A stretch of DNA of 64,000 bases, from NCBI GenBank assembly GCA_027886175.1, contig JAJNNQ010000143.1, positions 373,501 through 437,500 on the forward strand. The letters run 5' to 3'. Made by a program: the position numbers and the translations under genes. This stretch comes from Phylloscopus collybita (Eukaryota; Chordata; Aves; Passeriformes; Phylloscopidae). Positions 13,081-25,485 of the stretch are shown one piece after another; position 1 is the first letter of the stretch, and the number at the start of each line of letters is the position of its first letter. The notes beneath the pieces are model-generated. The model was not told the DNA's origin and ran no database searches. It worked only from the letters and a program-made list of their open reading frames with translations.

Positions 13081-14734
13081 CCCAGTGCCAGCAGAGGAGA
13101 TGGCACTTGCCCACAGCACTGCCCTGCTTGCAGCCCCAGCCCCAGGCTCAGGTGTTTGCTCCTGCTCCCTTCAGCAGTCAGTTGGGTTTCCAGAGAGCTC
13201 TCTGTGTCAGCACATCAGGGGATGAAAGCTCACGACTCACGGGGGCTCAGTCCAGTGCCGACTTGTCCGTCAGCAGCCGATCTGGGAGCGCACACAGAGA
13301 TCCTGCTGACCAAGGCTTCCCCAGTGCCTCAGCAGCAGGAAAAGGCTTCATGTGCTGTGAGTCACTCAGGGATGGCTCCAGGCACTGCGGGGAGCACTGG
13401 CCCAGAGCTCCCAGGGTAGGTCCTTTCCCTGACACAGCCAAGCACCACAGTGGTTCTGGTCAGCCAAGGACAGTGTGGAGCCCAGGTGCTAATTACCATC
13501 ACTGGCACAGGGTCTCCTGTCCCACCCCGCTCTCATCACTCCACCGTGCAGCCACGAGCCTTTCCTGAAAGCAAAGCTGGGAAGGACCTGGCAGCACCAT
13601 GGAACTCCCCAGACTTGTATCTTGAGTTTGCAGAACACCACAATGTAAACTGCAACCCCGGAGCATCAGCAAAGCTGTTGAGGTAGATAGAGAGCTCCCT
13701 GTGCCCAGGAAGGCCTCAGCTAACACAGACACATCTCCCAGAGGAGGAGAGAAGAGCTGCCCCTCTGCCTTCTGTGCAGACAGAGGTCCCCTTTGAGAGG
13801 TCTCTGCCCAAAATCCCCTCTGCGTGCTCCATGCCTTGGCCCTGCTGTGGTCAGCAGGACCATTAGCTGATGGGCCCAGACCTCCCCTGGCTGTTACACC
13901 CAATCCAAGGACTGAAATTGCTCAGTGCAGCCGATCATGTACCACCACACAGACCAACAGCCAGACAGTGGGCAACATTCTGCTGCAGAGTTTTCCATGG
14001 CATGTGCATTCCACTGCCCTGCCCATGCCCGGAAGACAGTGGACACCTGGCCATGAGCCACACTCCTGCCATGATTACAGACACACTCCTAAAGCCCTTC
14101 TGCAGGCCTGGACACTGATGTCCAACCTCAAGGAAAGCAACTTCCCACCCACAGAAAATTCCAACCCGGCTCCGAGAGCCCAGACCTGGGGCAGCTGGGA
14201 GGATGTCATCTTCTACACTGGAGTCTGTGGGACACAACAAATGCCTGCTCCAGCAGGAGCTCACATGGAGCCATTCCCACCCTCAGACTGACAAGGCTCC
14301 AGGGCTGAAGCTACAGCTGATCTCCCATGAAAGCAGGGTGTGCTCCAGGCCAGACTCTCCTCCAGCCTCTGGAGAGAACTTCCCAGGGCACAGCAGCACA
14401 CACCTGCCCGCCCAGACTGCCTGTACAGACAGGAACCAGCAGGGAAGAGCCACTGCGCCCTCCGATCCATCCTGAGCCCAGGAGCACCTTGAACCCTGCA
14501 GTCACCCACTCGAGTTCCTCGTGTCACACAGGCGGCCCTGCTGCTGCTCCCCGCCACACATGGCACTGGGGAGCTGCCCTGGAGGGGACACGCTGCTGCA
14601 GGACACCGGGCAGGATCACAGCGACCCGGGCTCCTCCCACGGCCCCCGTGCCACAGCTCCAGCTGGCCTCCTCACCCTGTCCTTCCCAGTCCTGCCTGCA
14701 GCCTGCCGGAGCAGGGCTGGGGCCTGGAGCCCCG

Positions 14735-14791
14735 TGACTCAGGTGCTGGGCACAGCAGAGTCTGGCTGAGTCACAGCGTGGCCGTGACTCA
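14735..14791. promoter_or_regulatory. Cluster of three AP-1 (TRE) heptamers
   Basis: Perfect TGACTCA at 14,735-14,741, TGAGTCA at 14,767-14,773 and TGACTCA at 14,785-14,791, all within 57 bases and directly before the minisatellite at 14.82 kb. The central copy has a GGC-TGAGTCA-CAGC context close to a Maf half-site. Function not shown. Confidence 0.35.
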
Positions 14792-14817
14792 CCCTGGACA
14801 CGGCTGCGGCCAGCACC

Positions 14818-15692
14818 GGCAGCCACAGCAGCTCCAGCTGCAGCTTTGCTGAGGCTGCTGCTGCTGCTGCCCAGCCACAGCAGCTCCAGCTGCAGCTTTG
14901 CTCAGGCTGCTGCTGCCCAGCCACAGCAGCTCCAGCTGCAGCTTTGCTGGGGCTGCTGCTGCTGCCCAGCCACAGCAGCTCCAGCTGCAGCTTTGCTCAG
15001 ATTGCTGCTGCCCAGCCACAGCAGCTCCAGCTGCAGCTTTGCTCAGGCTGCTGCTGCTGCCCATCCACAGCAGCTCCAGCTGCAGCTTTGCTCAGGCTGC
15101 TGCTGCTGCCCATCCACAGCAGCTCCAGCTGCAGCTTTGTCAGGCTGCTGCTGCTGCCCATCCACAGCAGCTCCAGCTGCAGATTTGCTCAGACTGCTGC
15201 TGCCCATCCACAGCAGCTCCAGCTGCAGCTTTGTCAGGCTGCTGCTGCTGCTGCCCATCCACAGCAGCTCCAGCTGCAGCTTTGCTGGGGCTGCTGCTGC
15301 TGCCCAGCCACAGCAGCTCCAGCTGCAGCTTTGCTCAGGCTGCTGCTGCTGCCCATCCACAGCAGCTCCAGCTGCAGCTTTGCTCAGGCTGCTGCTGCCC
15401 AGCCAGAGCAGCTCCAGCTGCAGCTTTGCTCAGGCTGCTGCTGCTGCCCATCCACAGCAGCTCCAGCTGCAGGTTTGCTGGGGCTGCTGCTGCTGCCCAT
15501 CCACAGCAGCTCCAGCTGCAGCTTTGCTGGGGCTGCTGCTGCTGCCCAGCCACAGCAGCTCCAGCTGCAGCTTTGCTGGGGCTGCTGCTGCCCATCCACA
15601 GCAGTTCCAGCTGCAGCTTTGCTCAGGCTGCTGCTGCCCAGCCACAGCAGCTCCAGCTGCAGCTTTGTTCAGGCTGCTGCCGCTGCCAGGGG
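14818..15692. repeat. About 48-bp minisatellite, about 18 units, with internal GCT/CAG runs
   Basis: The unit contains CACAGCAGCTCCAGCTGCAG, then CTTTGCT(CAGG or GGGG)CTGCTGCTGC and CCCA(G/T)C. Unit length varies by threes with the number of CTG triplets (two to four). AGCAGCTCCAGCTGCAGCT is nearly self-complementary, so each unit can fold into a hairpin. Several long frames (up to 467 codons plus, 117 minus) encode Ala/Ser/Cys/Gln-rich repeats and are judged artefacts: no codon bias, no conserved start, three frames open at once. Confidence 0.95.
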
Positions 15693-15994
15693 CTCCCCGG
15701 GGTCCCTGGCACCGGTCAGAGCACAGAGCTGGCAGTGGCATGGGCAGGGGTCTCCCAGTCCCGCAGTGGTGATTCAAGGACACTGAGCAGGGGTGCCGTG
15801 CCTGTCCCCAGCCCTCTCATGGCTGCAGAGCAGGTGAGCCCTCAGCCTGAGCACAGCTGCCACTGCCCTGCCACGCTGATGCCCAGCCTAGGGCTCACCC
15901 CGGCCCCACACGCCCACCCACTCATCAGCCTCAACATCCCCTGCCCTGGGCATGGGGCAGCCCAACGGTCAGGCTGTGCCAGAAGCACAGCTTG

Positions 15995-16120
15995 TCATGG
16001 AATCACACAATCATTAATGCTGGAAAAACCCTCAGAGACCATCAAGTCTCTGCCAAGGCCACCACCATGTTCCCAAGTGCCACATCCACATGGCCAGGGC
16101 ACAGGGATGTCATTCAGTGC
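15995..16120 (-). mobile_element. CR1 LINE 3' fragment
   Basis: Reverse-oriented CR1 end: ATGGAATCACACAATCATTA, GGAAAAACCCTCAGAGACCA, then AAGTGCCACATCCACATGG, the pattern of the CR1 subgroup with the CCAAGTGCCACATCCAC block. Confidence 0.7.
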
Positions 16121-16449
16121 AGGGGCATTGAGGGCACCGGACCTGCCCTGCCTCTCTGACCACTGCACCCTCCTCACCTGGAGAAAGCTGCTTAGCACCT
16201 ACTTCAGTAATAAAGTAACCCAAATTCTCAGTAACTGCACTTATTTTACTGTGCCACCTAAATCTGGCAGCGCTGCTGCACTCTGGGACCAGCAGAAGTA
16301 GCTCAAGGAGAGGAAGGGACGCTGCACTGGGGCCAGCACTGTGAGGAGCCCACCAGCCACAGCCATGGGCACAGCAGGAGCTAGGGACAATGGGGGAGCA
16401 GCAGCAGGACCCGACACCTGCAGAGGAAAGCAGGGCAACCTGGGTTTTT

Positions 16450-16613
16450 CCGGAGCAGCTGTGGCTGAACCATCCCTGGAAATGTCCAAGACCAGGCTGG
16501 ACATGGCTTGGAGCAACCTGGTCTAGTGGAAAGCATCCCTGATCATGGCAAAGGGGTAGAATGGAAGGGGATGTAAGGTGCCCTTTCCAGCCCAAACCAT
16601 TCCACGATTCTAA
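16450..16613 (+). mobile_element. CR1 LINE 3' fragment
   Basis: Sense CR1 3' end: GGAGCAGCTGTGGCTGAACC, ATGTCCAAGACCAGGCTGGA, GGAGCAACCTGGTCTAGTGG, CCCAAACCATTCCACGATTC. Confidence 0.85.
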
Positions 16614-18990
16614 GCCCCAGTTTGGGGCTTTTGCTGTGGTTTGTGTTTTTACATTTCTGTAATAATTGATCAGACAGCTCAAATGCCAGCACTTCATAAA
16701 AACACCAGGACAACAATTTGGCTAAAACTCCTGAACCCTCCCGGAGGCAAGCGACATCCCAACTGCCCAAAAACGGCTAAGAAGTAAGAAGAAAGAGGAG
16801 GAAACAGATGTCAATAAGATCTTGAAGGCAGGAAGCATCAAAAACGGTGTAGGAAGCTGAAGCCCTCAGGAAAACGAGTTTCTAACAATGCTGAGAGCAG
16901 CAGGAAGCGCAGGACCCGCGCAGGGAGGCACGGCTCGCTCCCCGGGGCAGGGCTCTGCCAGAGGCACTGACACAAACACGCAGGAAGAGCAAACACAGAC
17001 AAAGGTAGAATGGCAAAACCATTGGCAGAAACAGTTTTTAAAATGTCATTAGAAAACTGTAACTTTTATTTAAAGGCACAAACAACCTGAATACAATGGT
17101 GCGAGGGAAGACCGAGGAAGAGTGAGCTCACACTCCTGCTCATGCTGATTTTTAATAAATATTGAAATAACAGAGACATTCAGGAATGGCTGGACCAGAG
17201 CAAAGTGACCTCACAGCCCCCAGCAGCCCTTGCTGACACCAGTGCCTTTGGGAAGGGGACCCCCCGCCCTCCCCTGCTGTCCCAATGACACCACTCCCCG
17301 GGAAAGGGGAACCCCCAAACCCCCAGCAGCCCCCACTGACACCAGGCTCTGGGAAGGGGATGCAGTCAATGGAACTGGATGTTTTTAAACAACAACTCAC
17401 ATGTTAGAGCTGATAGCACTCCTCCAGGTGGTTCAGGTGTTGCTAACACAGGGTTTGACTGGACAACCTTGAAGGTCCTTGCAGGCCAAAGTGATCCGTG
17501 GTTCCATGATACAAACAACTCTGCCCATGTTCCCATGATCATGTAACCCATTCCCACACAACAGTCTCTCTATAAACCATCACTTTGCAAAGCCATTTAC
17601 AATAAACACAGTCCGACCAGGCTCAGAAGAGCCAGAGATCCACGTCAACAGGTAAGAGGACTCCAGTGACACCTGGAGCCTTACCAGTGATGTTGGGAAG
17701 CTTCAGACAACTGGGAAACACTCTTACTATGCCAGCTCTAAGAGAGGCACATGCCAGGAATGCCAGGACAATCAGATCCCCCAGCCCAATACCACAGACC
17801 ATGTCCTTTTGGGGCCATTTCCAAAACAGGAGAAATGACTGGGTGACCAGGAACCACCCGTGTGGATTCACATCATCCACCATCAGGAAGCAGCAGATGG
17901 ATAAGCTGGACAAGAGAGCTCTAATGCACACAGACCACAGATGACCTTTAAGGTTCCTCCCAACCCAAACCACTCTGGGATTTCATAAAAAAGAGCAGCC
18001 AGCAGAGAAAGGCACTGGATTTACAGTTCATGGAACTGTGGCTGGGTCAAGTGGGAGCACACTGCCTATAATCTGATGATTTGCATTTTAAGAACACTGG
18101 GTAAGGAAGAGCCATAAAAATTCTTTGAAGACCACACAAAATGAAGAGAACTCATGAAGAGGCTTTTAATGAGCATTATGCAATTTACTTCCCAAAAAGA
18201 ACATCAAGAGATAATTGATGATGAAGTAACAGTAAACTTCTCAGGGAATAACGTTCAGGTAACAAAGTTTTATTTAGTCCAATCTAAAGAAAATGAACTT
18301 TAAAACAGATGAATGTAAATTGGGAATTAAATGGGAACTATCAGCAGCTGGAGGAATTCATGACTGGAACAACCAACTGAAGAAGCAGTGGTTGGGCTCC
18401 CTTCAACTGTTGCCCTGGGAGAGTGTGAAGACCTCTAGGAATGGGGGATCTGAGACCTTCCCAGCCAGACAAAGTACCTCCCAACCTGCCTGGATGGCAA
18501 TGCTGTTACACTGAACAGGGAGATGATGGTGCCATTTATGAGCTCATGATACATGGCCAGCAATGGAATACACACTCCAAAGTCTGTGCTTGAAATCAAA
18601 CCCCACAAAGCCCCCAGAGCCTGCAAACCAACTGACTAAGCCCAACACACATTTAGGCATTTTCTCCTCCAAGGGGAATATCTTGGTCTCCCCCCTCACC
18701 TCTCACCACCAGAGCTCCCCAAACACCTTGTGCAATGCGCTCCCCAAAAATCCACTCCCAGCCCTGCAAAGGGGCTGGGCACCACCTCCCATGCCCATTT
18801 CTCACTTGTACCAGGCCATGAGTCATTTTGTCCTCATTTTTCTCTTAGACTCCCTCCAACTCAGTTTCCAGGTCTTGCTGGCTAGCAGAGCACCCTTCAG
18901 CTGACCCTCTCTCTGAGGGAAGCTGATGGGAGGAGGCAGAGCAGGAAAGGCTGTCCACAAGTTCTTACAGTCTGTGGGAGGAAGGACAGC
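16614..18990. other. Non-coding stretch with two short CR1 tails
   Basis: No exon recognised. A CR1-like 3' end lies near 17,430-17,512 (GACTGGACAACCTTGAAGGT, GGTTCCATGA) and another at about 17,935-17,986 (GACCTTTAAGGTTCCTCCCA). Short GGCTCTGGGAAGGGGA-type units repeat near 17,230-17,360. A moderately AT-rich stretch at 18,060-18,300 is not assigned. Confidence 0.5.
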
Positions 18991-18998
18991 ACAACTGC

Positions 18999-19152
18999 AG
19001 AGACTCCACCATCTCTGGAAGTGTTCAAGGCAGGCTGAATGGGACTTGGAGCAACCTGGTCCGGTGGATGGTGTCCTTGCCCAGGGCAGGGGGTGGAACT
19101 GGATGAGCTTTAAGGTCCCTTTCAACCCAAACCATTCTGGAATTCTATGATT
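18999..19152 (+). mobile_element. CR1 LINE 3' fragment
   Basis: Sense CR1 3' end: CCATCTCTGGAAGTGTTCAA, GGAGCAACCTGGTCCGGTGG, GGGGGTGGAACTGGATGAGC, TTAAGGTCCCTTTCAACCC, ending ATTCTGGAATTCTATGA. Confidence 0.85.
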
Positions 19153-19769
19153 ACCAAACTCCATAGGCAAGATCTTATTGGAAGCAAATCCACAAGGAAA
19201 AAAGAAAAAGAGCAAACAAGAAAAGATTACAAAAAGCTGTTGGGCCCCTGAAGCAGCGGTGATGGCACACACAGAAATCATCCCAGGGCAGAGGAAACCA
19301 GTGTGGTAGGAGACCAGCCAGGCTCACCCAAGCTCCACAGCAGGCTTGGCACGGGAAGGCATGCACAGGGAAACTGGAAATGAGGTCAGATTAATAAGGA
19401 TAAATATAAAGGAGTGGCAGCAGCGCCCTAGTATGAGCCCAGGGCAGCCACACAAGCAGTGAGAGCTGACCAGTGACAAACAGCAAAAACTAGAGGCAAA
19501 GCCCAGGCACATCAGGGACCAACATAAAGACACAGGTAAGCTCAGCCTGTTCCATAGGAGTCAGAGGAGACACTGAGGAATGATGCTGAGGACAGGGGAG
19601 GTTTAAGCCTCTTTGTGTAAATTCCCATGACTCCAAGCAAAGAGAAGGCCAGCACAGGCAGAGCCCAAAGAACTCACCAAAACTTCCAGTAAAAAATGCA
19701 ATTTCAGATGTTTTACATGGGCAGATGGTGGCAGACCAAAGGGTGATAGTTCTAAACTAAAAGAAGATA

Positions 19770-19922
19770 TTTAGATTAGATATTGGGATTAAATTCTTTC
19801 CTGTGAGGGGGCTGAGGCCCTGGCACAGGGTGCCCAGAGAAGCTGTGGCTGCTCCCTCCCTGGAAATGTCCAAGGCAAGGCTGGATGGGGCTTGGAGCAG
19901 CCTGGCCTAGTGGAAGGTGCCC
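19770..19922 (+). mobile_element. CR1 LINE 3' fragment (sense half of a head-to-head pair)
   Basis: Sense CR1 3' region: GGGATTAAATTCTTTCCTGT, CTGAGGCCCTGGCACAGGG, GCCCAGAGAAGCTGTGGCTG, GGAGCAGCCTGGCCTAGTGG. It stops at about 19,922 and is directly joined to an oppositely oriented CR1 ORF2 piece. Confidence 0.8.
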
Positions 19923-19924
19923 CA

Positions 19925-20300
19925 GCCCGTACTGGTATTGATACAGAACCAGGTGCAGCACCTTGCACTTGGCCTTGCTGCACTTAATGAGGATCCCACT
20001 CCTCTGCCAGCTCCCTCTGGATGCCATCCCTGCCCTCCAGCCTCTCGCCTGCACCCCTCGGCTTGGTGTCACCTGCAAACACACTGAGGGTGCACTCAGT
20101 GCCACTGTCTGTGTCATTAACAAAGATATTAACCAGCACTGGTCCCAGTACGGCCCTGGGACGGACAGCACTCACTACTGGTCTCCATTTGGCCACTGAC
20201 CAAAACCCTTTGGATGTGGCCATCTGTGCAATTCCTCACCCATCCAAGAGTCCATCCACCAAACCCACCTCTCCCTGAATTCTCTCCAGTCTCCTGGGAA
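19925..20300 (-). mobile_element. CR1 ORF2 reverse-transcriptase fragment, decayed
   Basis: The minus strand translates to recognisable CR1 reverse transcriptase with frame breaks: VLGPVLVNIFVNDTDSGTEC, then CTLSVFAGDTK, where the catalytic FADD box has become FAGD, then LEGRDGIQREL, and further on KAKCKVLHL. Truncated at both sides and inactive. The same order is normal for the CR1 RT palm domain. Confidence 0.85.
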
Positions 20301-21885
20301 GGTGTCTGATGTCACTGACATGTCTTCATTTCCCAAGAGGACAGACATCCCCACCTCAGGATCTCCCACTGCCCTTTTCTGCCTCACCAGGGGACTGCAC
20401 AAGCTTGTTCCTGCCTCACCTGCAGATTCTGGGCTCTTCTGGACCCTGCAGCTCCTCTCCAGGAATCAAACTGGGCCACAACACCTTGTCCTCGCTGATC
20501 CCAGCAACTCTTTTATCCTCCTTGTTCTCCTCCTGGTTCTCTCCAGCTCCTTTCACCAGCCTCAGACAAACCATCCTCACCCTCCACCTCCAGTGTTGCT
20601 GTTTTTCGGGTGTCTCACATGGCTCTGCCCATAGCACCTTCCCTTCTCCTTCCACGCTTCCTCCAGCCAGCCTTTAATTTAACGCCATCCCTCAGCTCTG
20701 GGTGATGATTCATAGCTCTGCTTTTCTATTCCTGGACTGTCTCCTGTCCAAAATGAAGTCTCAGCTTTTTTCCCCTCCAGCATTTCAAGTGTGCACCCAC
20801 AATCCCAAGGTCCACATGATTAAAGAGAGCTGCTGCTAATCCCAGCTTTGTACCCCAAGCCCTCGCTGCACAGGGACTAGGGACGTCACTCAGACCCTGT
20901 CTGAGACTTGAGGACATGACTCAGACAGTAAGAGTTCACAGATTCTCCTTTTCCTCTCCTCACTTCTCACCCTGGCCGTCCCTAACCCCTGTACAGCTAC
21001 ACAAACTCCAGCCCCTGAAACCTCCCTGTGCCCTTGGCCACGCAGCCAAAGGCCCACAGCTGCACTGACCACCACTGCCCCTTTCCCCCAAAAGCACCTG
21101 TAACCCGTAAAGTCCTGCCTCATCCCTACTCAGCCACAAGGCTGCTGCTGCTGGAATTATTTCCCTGAGCTCTCTTTTCAGCAGGCAAACACTCCCTCTG
21201 AGTCCCCCTCCGGGCCCTCCTCTTCTGTCACGTCAACGGCGAGCTGCGTGTCTTCCCCCTCCCAAACCCCTCATTCCATAACAACCGTCCTTCCTCCACT
21301 GCCTCCCTCCCAAACCCTGGCAAAAGCTCCACTACCCAGATGCTGAATTACAGCAAACACCTCCCTGCTTCCTCCTGTCTGTGCTCCATGTTGGAAAAGC
21401 TCTATGTAAACCACCTGAAATCGCTTTATTCTCCTCTTCCAAAGAGCTCCCCGAAGCTCCCCCAAGCTCTGTGCCCACCAGGAACGCCCCAATTACCCCA
21501 GGTGAGGTGGCTGACCTGGGAGGTCCATGTCCTGACACAGCCTCCCCCCACATGTGGGTGCTTGTTGGCACCTGCCTCTCACTTTTAAATCAACTCCAAG
21601 CCCCCCACAGCAAAGCTGGCCTTGTCCTGTGCTCCCGTACACAGGACTGGAGCAGGAGAGGCTCCAAAGGTGTCTGCAGTGAAAAACCAGGACCAGGAGC
21701 AGCTTCTCCCACTGAACTGCTCCTGAGCAGAAGGGCCACAGCACCCTCAGTCCTGCAGTACCCACCTCCCCCCAGGACCAGCAGTGGCCTTGGCCACCTG
21801 CTGTGTGACATCCTGCAGGGTGTGAGCTCCTCCAGCCCGACCCTCCGGACACTGGGGACAGACAGCACTCACCAGAGGCTGAGCA
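20301..21885. other. Non-coding stretch, no gene seen
   Basis: Pyrimidine-rich on the plus strand (about 20,300-20,700 and 21,160-21,500) with many CTCC/TTCC runs. No splice-flanked frame of recognisable protein. The dense pyrimidine bias may mark an old, unrecognised repeat. Confidence 0.4.
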
Positions 21886-21889
21886 GAGG

Positions 21890-22190
21890 AACACCAAAAT
21901 GGTTTGAGTGGAAAAGGACCTTAAAGTCCATCCAGTCCCACCCCTTGCCATAGGCAGGGACACCTTCCACTATCCCAGGTCGCTCCAAGCCCCATCCAAC
22001 CTGGCCTTGAACACTGCCAGGGATGGGGCAGACACAGCTGTTTTAAGTAACCTGTGCCAGGGCCTCACCACTCCCACAGGGAAAAATTTCTGCCCAATAT
22101 CCCATCTAACCCTGCCCTCTGTACATGAGAAGCCAAATTACCCCTTGTCTTGTCACTCGAGTTCCTTGCTCAAAGTCCCTCTGTGAAGGC
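21890..22190 (-). mobile_element. CR1 LINE fragment
   Basis: Reverse-oriented CR1: AAATGGTTTGAGTGGAAAAG, CCTTAAAGTCCATCCAGTCC, GCTCCAAGCCCCATCCAACC, TGGCCTTGAACACTGCCAGG, GTGCCAGGGCCTCACCACTC, TCCCATCTAACCCTGCCCTC. Confidence 0.9.
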
Positions 22191-25030
22191 CAGACCCCTT
22201 TTCCCTATCCCAGGAGTCACGGATGGGGTAAATACCCAAAGCTGCCCAAAAGCAAGAGCGGGAGGCAGTGAGCACAGAGCCCAGGCTGGGGGCAGCCCGG
22301 AGTCAGCGGCTCCCAGCCCTGGAGCTCCCTTCGGGATTCCAGCTGCAGCAGCTGGGAGCGGGCACAGAGCCCCGAGGCTGGAGTGGATTTCATCACCTCC
22401 ATCACATGGCCAGAACCAGATCTCACACATGACCCCGGGCAGGAACTCCCCAGTGACTCACAGCCAGGGCTTACAGAGTGAAGATGCAGTCCCACTGCGC
22501 CCAGACACCCTGGAGAGATGCAAACTTCCCTTTCCCTCTGCATGCCACAAGCTCTGTCTGGAAATCTATTTCCTTAGGATTTGTGGGAGTTCAGAAGCAG
22601 CGGGGTTTGGCTGTAATTGGACAGCAGGTCTGAAAATCACTGAGGTAAGAGAGGTGAGCAGGCATGCAACAGATCTTAATCACACAAACCTCTTTCCAGT
22701 AGGGAAGCAGCTAAAATTATCTTAATTTTTACCTTTCCTGCCTCAGAAGAGCTCTTGCACTCACTACATCACTTCAGGAAACCCACCCTGAATAGGCACC
22801 CCCAGGATCTGTGCTCCCAGTGCTGCCCAGAGCTGCAGGAGGCAGCAGGAGTGAGACAACAGTGTCTGTGCCACGAAGGGCACTGCTGGCAGGAGCACCA
22901 CGGACACGGATCCCCAATCCCGGCAGCTGCTGCACCGAGACATAGCAACTTGCAGGAGGTCCTGGAGAACAACTTTTAAAAAAGAATCCAATGCCAAAGC
23001 AGGACGGTGGGATCACAAGGAGAAAAGGCCTCCTCCTGACAGGGAGGGATGTGATAAGAGCATCATGGTACTGCTGAAATGCCCGTCAAGTAGCCAAGCT
23101 GTGATCACAGGCTGGGGCAGCTCTTGCATCCCTCAATTCCCAGCAACCAGGCTTCTTCAGCCCACAGCTGCTCCTCCAGACCCTGTGGCTGCTGCCTACT
23201 CCCCCCACAGCCATGCCAGCTCTGAGGGGATTTTAACCCCAAGGCTGTACCCCATTGCCCCAGGCACCAGAGCACCCAGTATTGCCCAGAGCAGGACCAT
23301 CCCATGTCAGGCAGTCCAGCTGGAAACACAGTTTGGGACCAGATCAGACACCATTTAGATCGAATTTGGCCACCCAAATTAAGTAGAAGTCCCATCACTA
23401 GCCCAGAACAACCAGCCTGGATATATCAATGCCTTACATTCCCATAGGACTCTAGAGGAGGTGAGAGCCCAGCAGTGCCCAGCACTAGAAGGTGTCTATG
23501 CAGGAGGTGGACATGCTCTGTCAGGAGCTTTGGGAAAGCTCCTGCAAGTGAAGAGCAGGTGAATGAGTCACAGTAACTGCACAAAGCTGGCCCCACTCGC
23601 ACTGCTCCCACCGGGCACCCCCAGGCAGAGCCCGGCAGCTGCAGCCCCAGCACTGCAGGGAGGCACAAGGGCTCACCCACAGCCACCACACAGGAGCCCT
23701 GAGCACAGGGCCACTGCTGGCCCCCTTCTGACAGAGCTGGGTCAGCAGCACATCGCTGCCTGGAGCAAGTCAGTGCACAGCATCCTAAACTGGAAAAGGC
23801 TCTGTGCAACCAAGCTGTGAAACTCCTGAGAAATCTGGAGTTGATGTTGGGACAAGAGTTACGTTGGGACTTCCCACAGGAGTTCTGCTGGGAAGGCAGA
23901 GAGCCACCGAGGGCTGAGATCACACCGACCCACAGCGAGCACAGGGAGGGCAGCCAGTGTCCGGCCAAGCACCCCGAGCGTGTCCCTGAACAGGCACCAG
24001 GCTCCCAGCTCCTCCCCAGCTACTGCTGGTGCTGCGGTCATGGTCAGGAGACCCAGCACAGGGCGCTCTGCTGTCAGCTGCTGCACAGCTCAGATGAGTG
24101 CAAGCCAGGTCTTTTCTGCCTCCCCCAGAGCTGACCATGCGTGCCCCCTCCTCACCACCCGCATTCACGTGGTCACACCACAAGCAGCTGAGAACTGACT
24201 GAACCAAACCCAACACATGCCTGGCTCCTGCCTGAGTAGCTCCTGATCACAGGGAGGAGTAGGTGGAGCTGCCAAGTGGGAAGAGCTGCGCTGTCCCTGC
24301 CCGCAGCAACCACGCTTGCATTGGATCAAGGGAACTGAGACTGCAGCCACAGAGACTCCCAATTCTCTCCTGACTACATCTCCAAATCTGTGTACCTTCA
24401 CATCCCCAGATTTTCCTCTTTACCCACAGTACCAAGTTCTTGCCCCCAGAGCACCAGGAACCTTCACCTCCCCCAGCACAGGACCTGCAACTCCATCTTG
24501 CTCAGCTCCCAGCCATCAGGACCATCCTCCAGCCTTCCTGCTAGTTTCACCATCCCTCCCAACTCCTGTCGATCAGGGCATCAAGCAATGACCTTTTTTG
24601 ATTCTTCCCAAGACTGGATTATCCCTCTGCAAGCTTGGCAAGGTGAGAGCTGCAACTGGCAAAGATGCCTCCAGATGACTTGGGCCACAACATAAAACTC
24701 AGTAAAAAGAGGGGATGTATTTCTTCAAGTGTGCTAAAGGCTCCTCCAGCTGTGCTTTAGCTCTTGCCCATCACTCCTGGGGTCCAGTGTCTCCTGTCAA
24801 ATCAGAATCTGCTCCAGGACTCTTTCCAGGCAGACCCCTTTGCTTGTGCTGCTCATGCCAGGCACTGGCACCCTAAGATGCTGACCAGTGCCAGCCCTGC
24901 CAACGACCTCAGCCTGGCCAGGGTGCAGTGGTGGAGGACCTAGGGCTCTCCCTTGCCAGCAGATAAGGCAGCCCAGGAAGCACCTCCCAGTGCCCTCAGG
25001 AGGCTCTCCTGGGAGCTGGCTCAGACCACA
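22191..25030. other. Non-coding stretch, no gene seen
   Basis: Mixed-complexity intronic DNA. None of the open frames has a recognisable domain, and they overlap on both strands. An isolated TGAGTCA lies near 23,566. Nothing else supportable. Confidence 0.4.
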
Positions 25031-25034
25031 GCAC

Positions 25035-25485
25035 CCCTCACCCAAACAACAGAGAATGCAGGACCAGAACCGGAGCTGCTCCGAGAGCTGGAGCCCCTCT
25101 GCGCTGCAGCCGGGCTGGGATGTTCACCCGGAGAAAAGAAGGCTCCAGGGAGGCCTCAGAGCTCCTTCCAGTGCCTAAAGAGTCTCCAGGAGAGCTGGAG
25201 AGGGACTTGGGGTAAGGGCCTGGAGTGACAGGACAAGGGGGAATGGCTTCCCACAGACAAGAAGGCAGGGTTGGATGGGATACTGGGAACACATTTTCCC
25301 TTGTGAGGGTGGTGAAGCCCTGGCACAAGCTGCCCAGAGAAGTGGTGGCTGCCCCATCCCTGGAAGTGTTCAAGGGCAGACTGGATGGAGCTTGGGGCAA
25401 CCTGGTCTAGTGGAAGGTGTGCCTGCCCTTGGCAGGGGGTGGAACAAGATAGTCTGTAACCCAAACCACTCTCTGGTTCTGTGAT
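25035..25485 (+). mobile_element. CR1 LINE fragment (longer copy)
   Basis: Sense CR1 with more 5' sequence than most copies here: GAGAGCTGGAGAGGGACTTG, GGGATACTGGGAACACATTT, GTGGTGAAGCCCTGGCACAA, GCCCAGAGAAGTGGTGGCTG, CCTGGAAGTGTTCAAGGGCA, CAACCTGGTCTAGTGGAAGG, ending at TCTGGTTCTGTGAT. Confidence 0.9.

Noticed and set aside
14846..16301. 308- and 467-codon Ala/Ser/Gln/Cys-rich frames
   Set aside because: Minisatellite with CTG/CAG runs; three forward frames are open at once and none has a supported start or splice sites.
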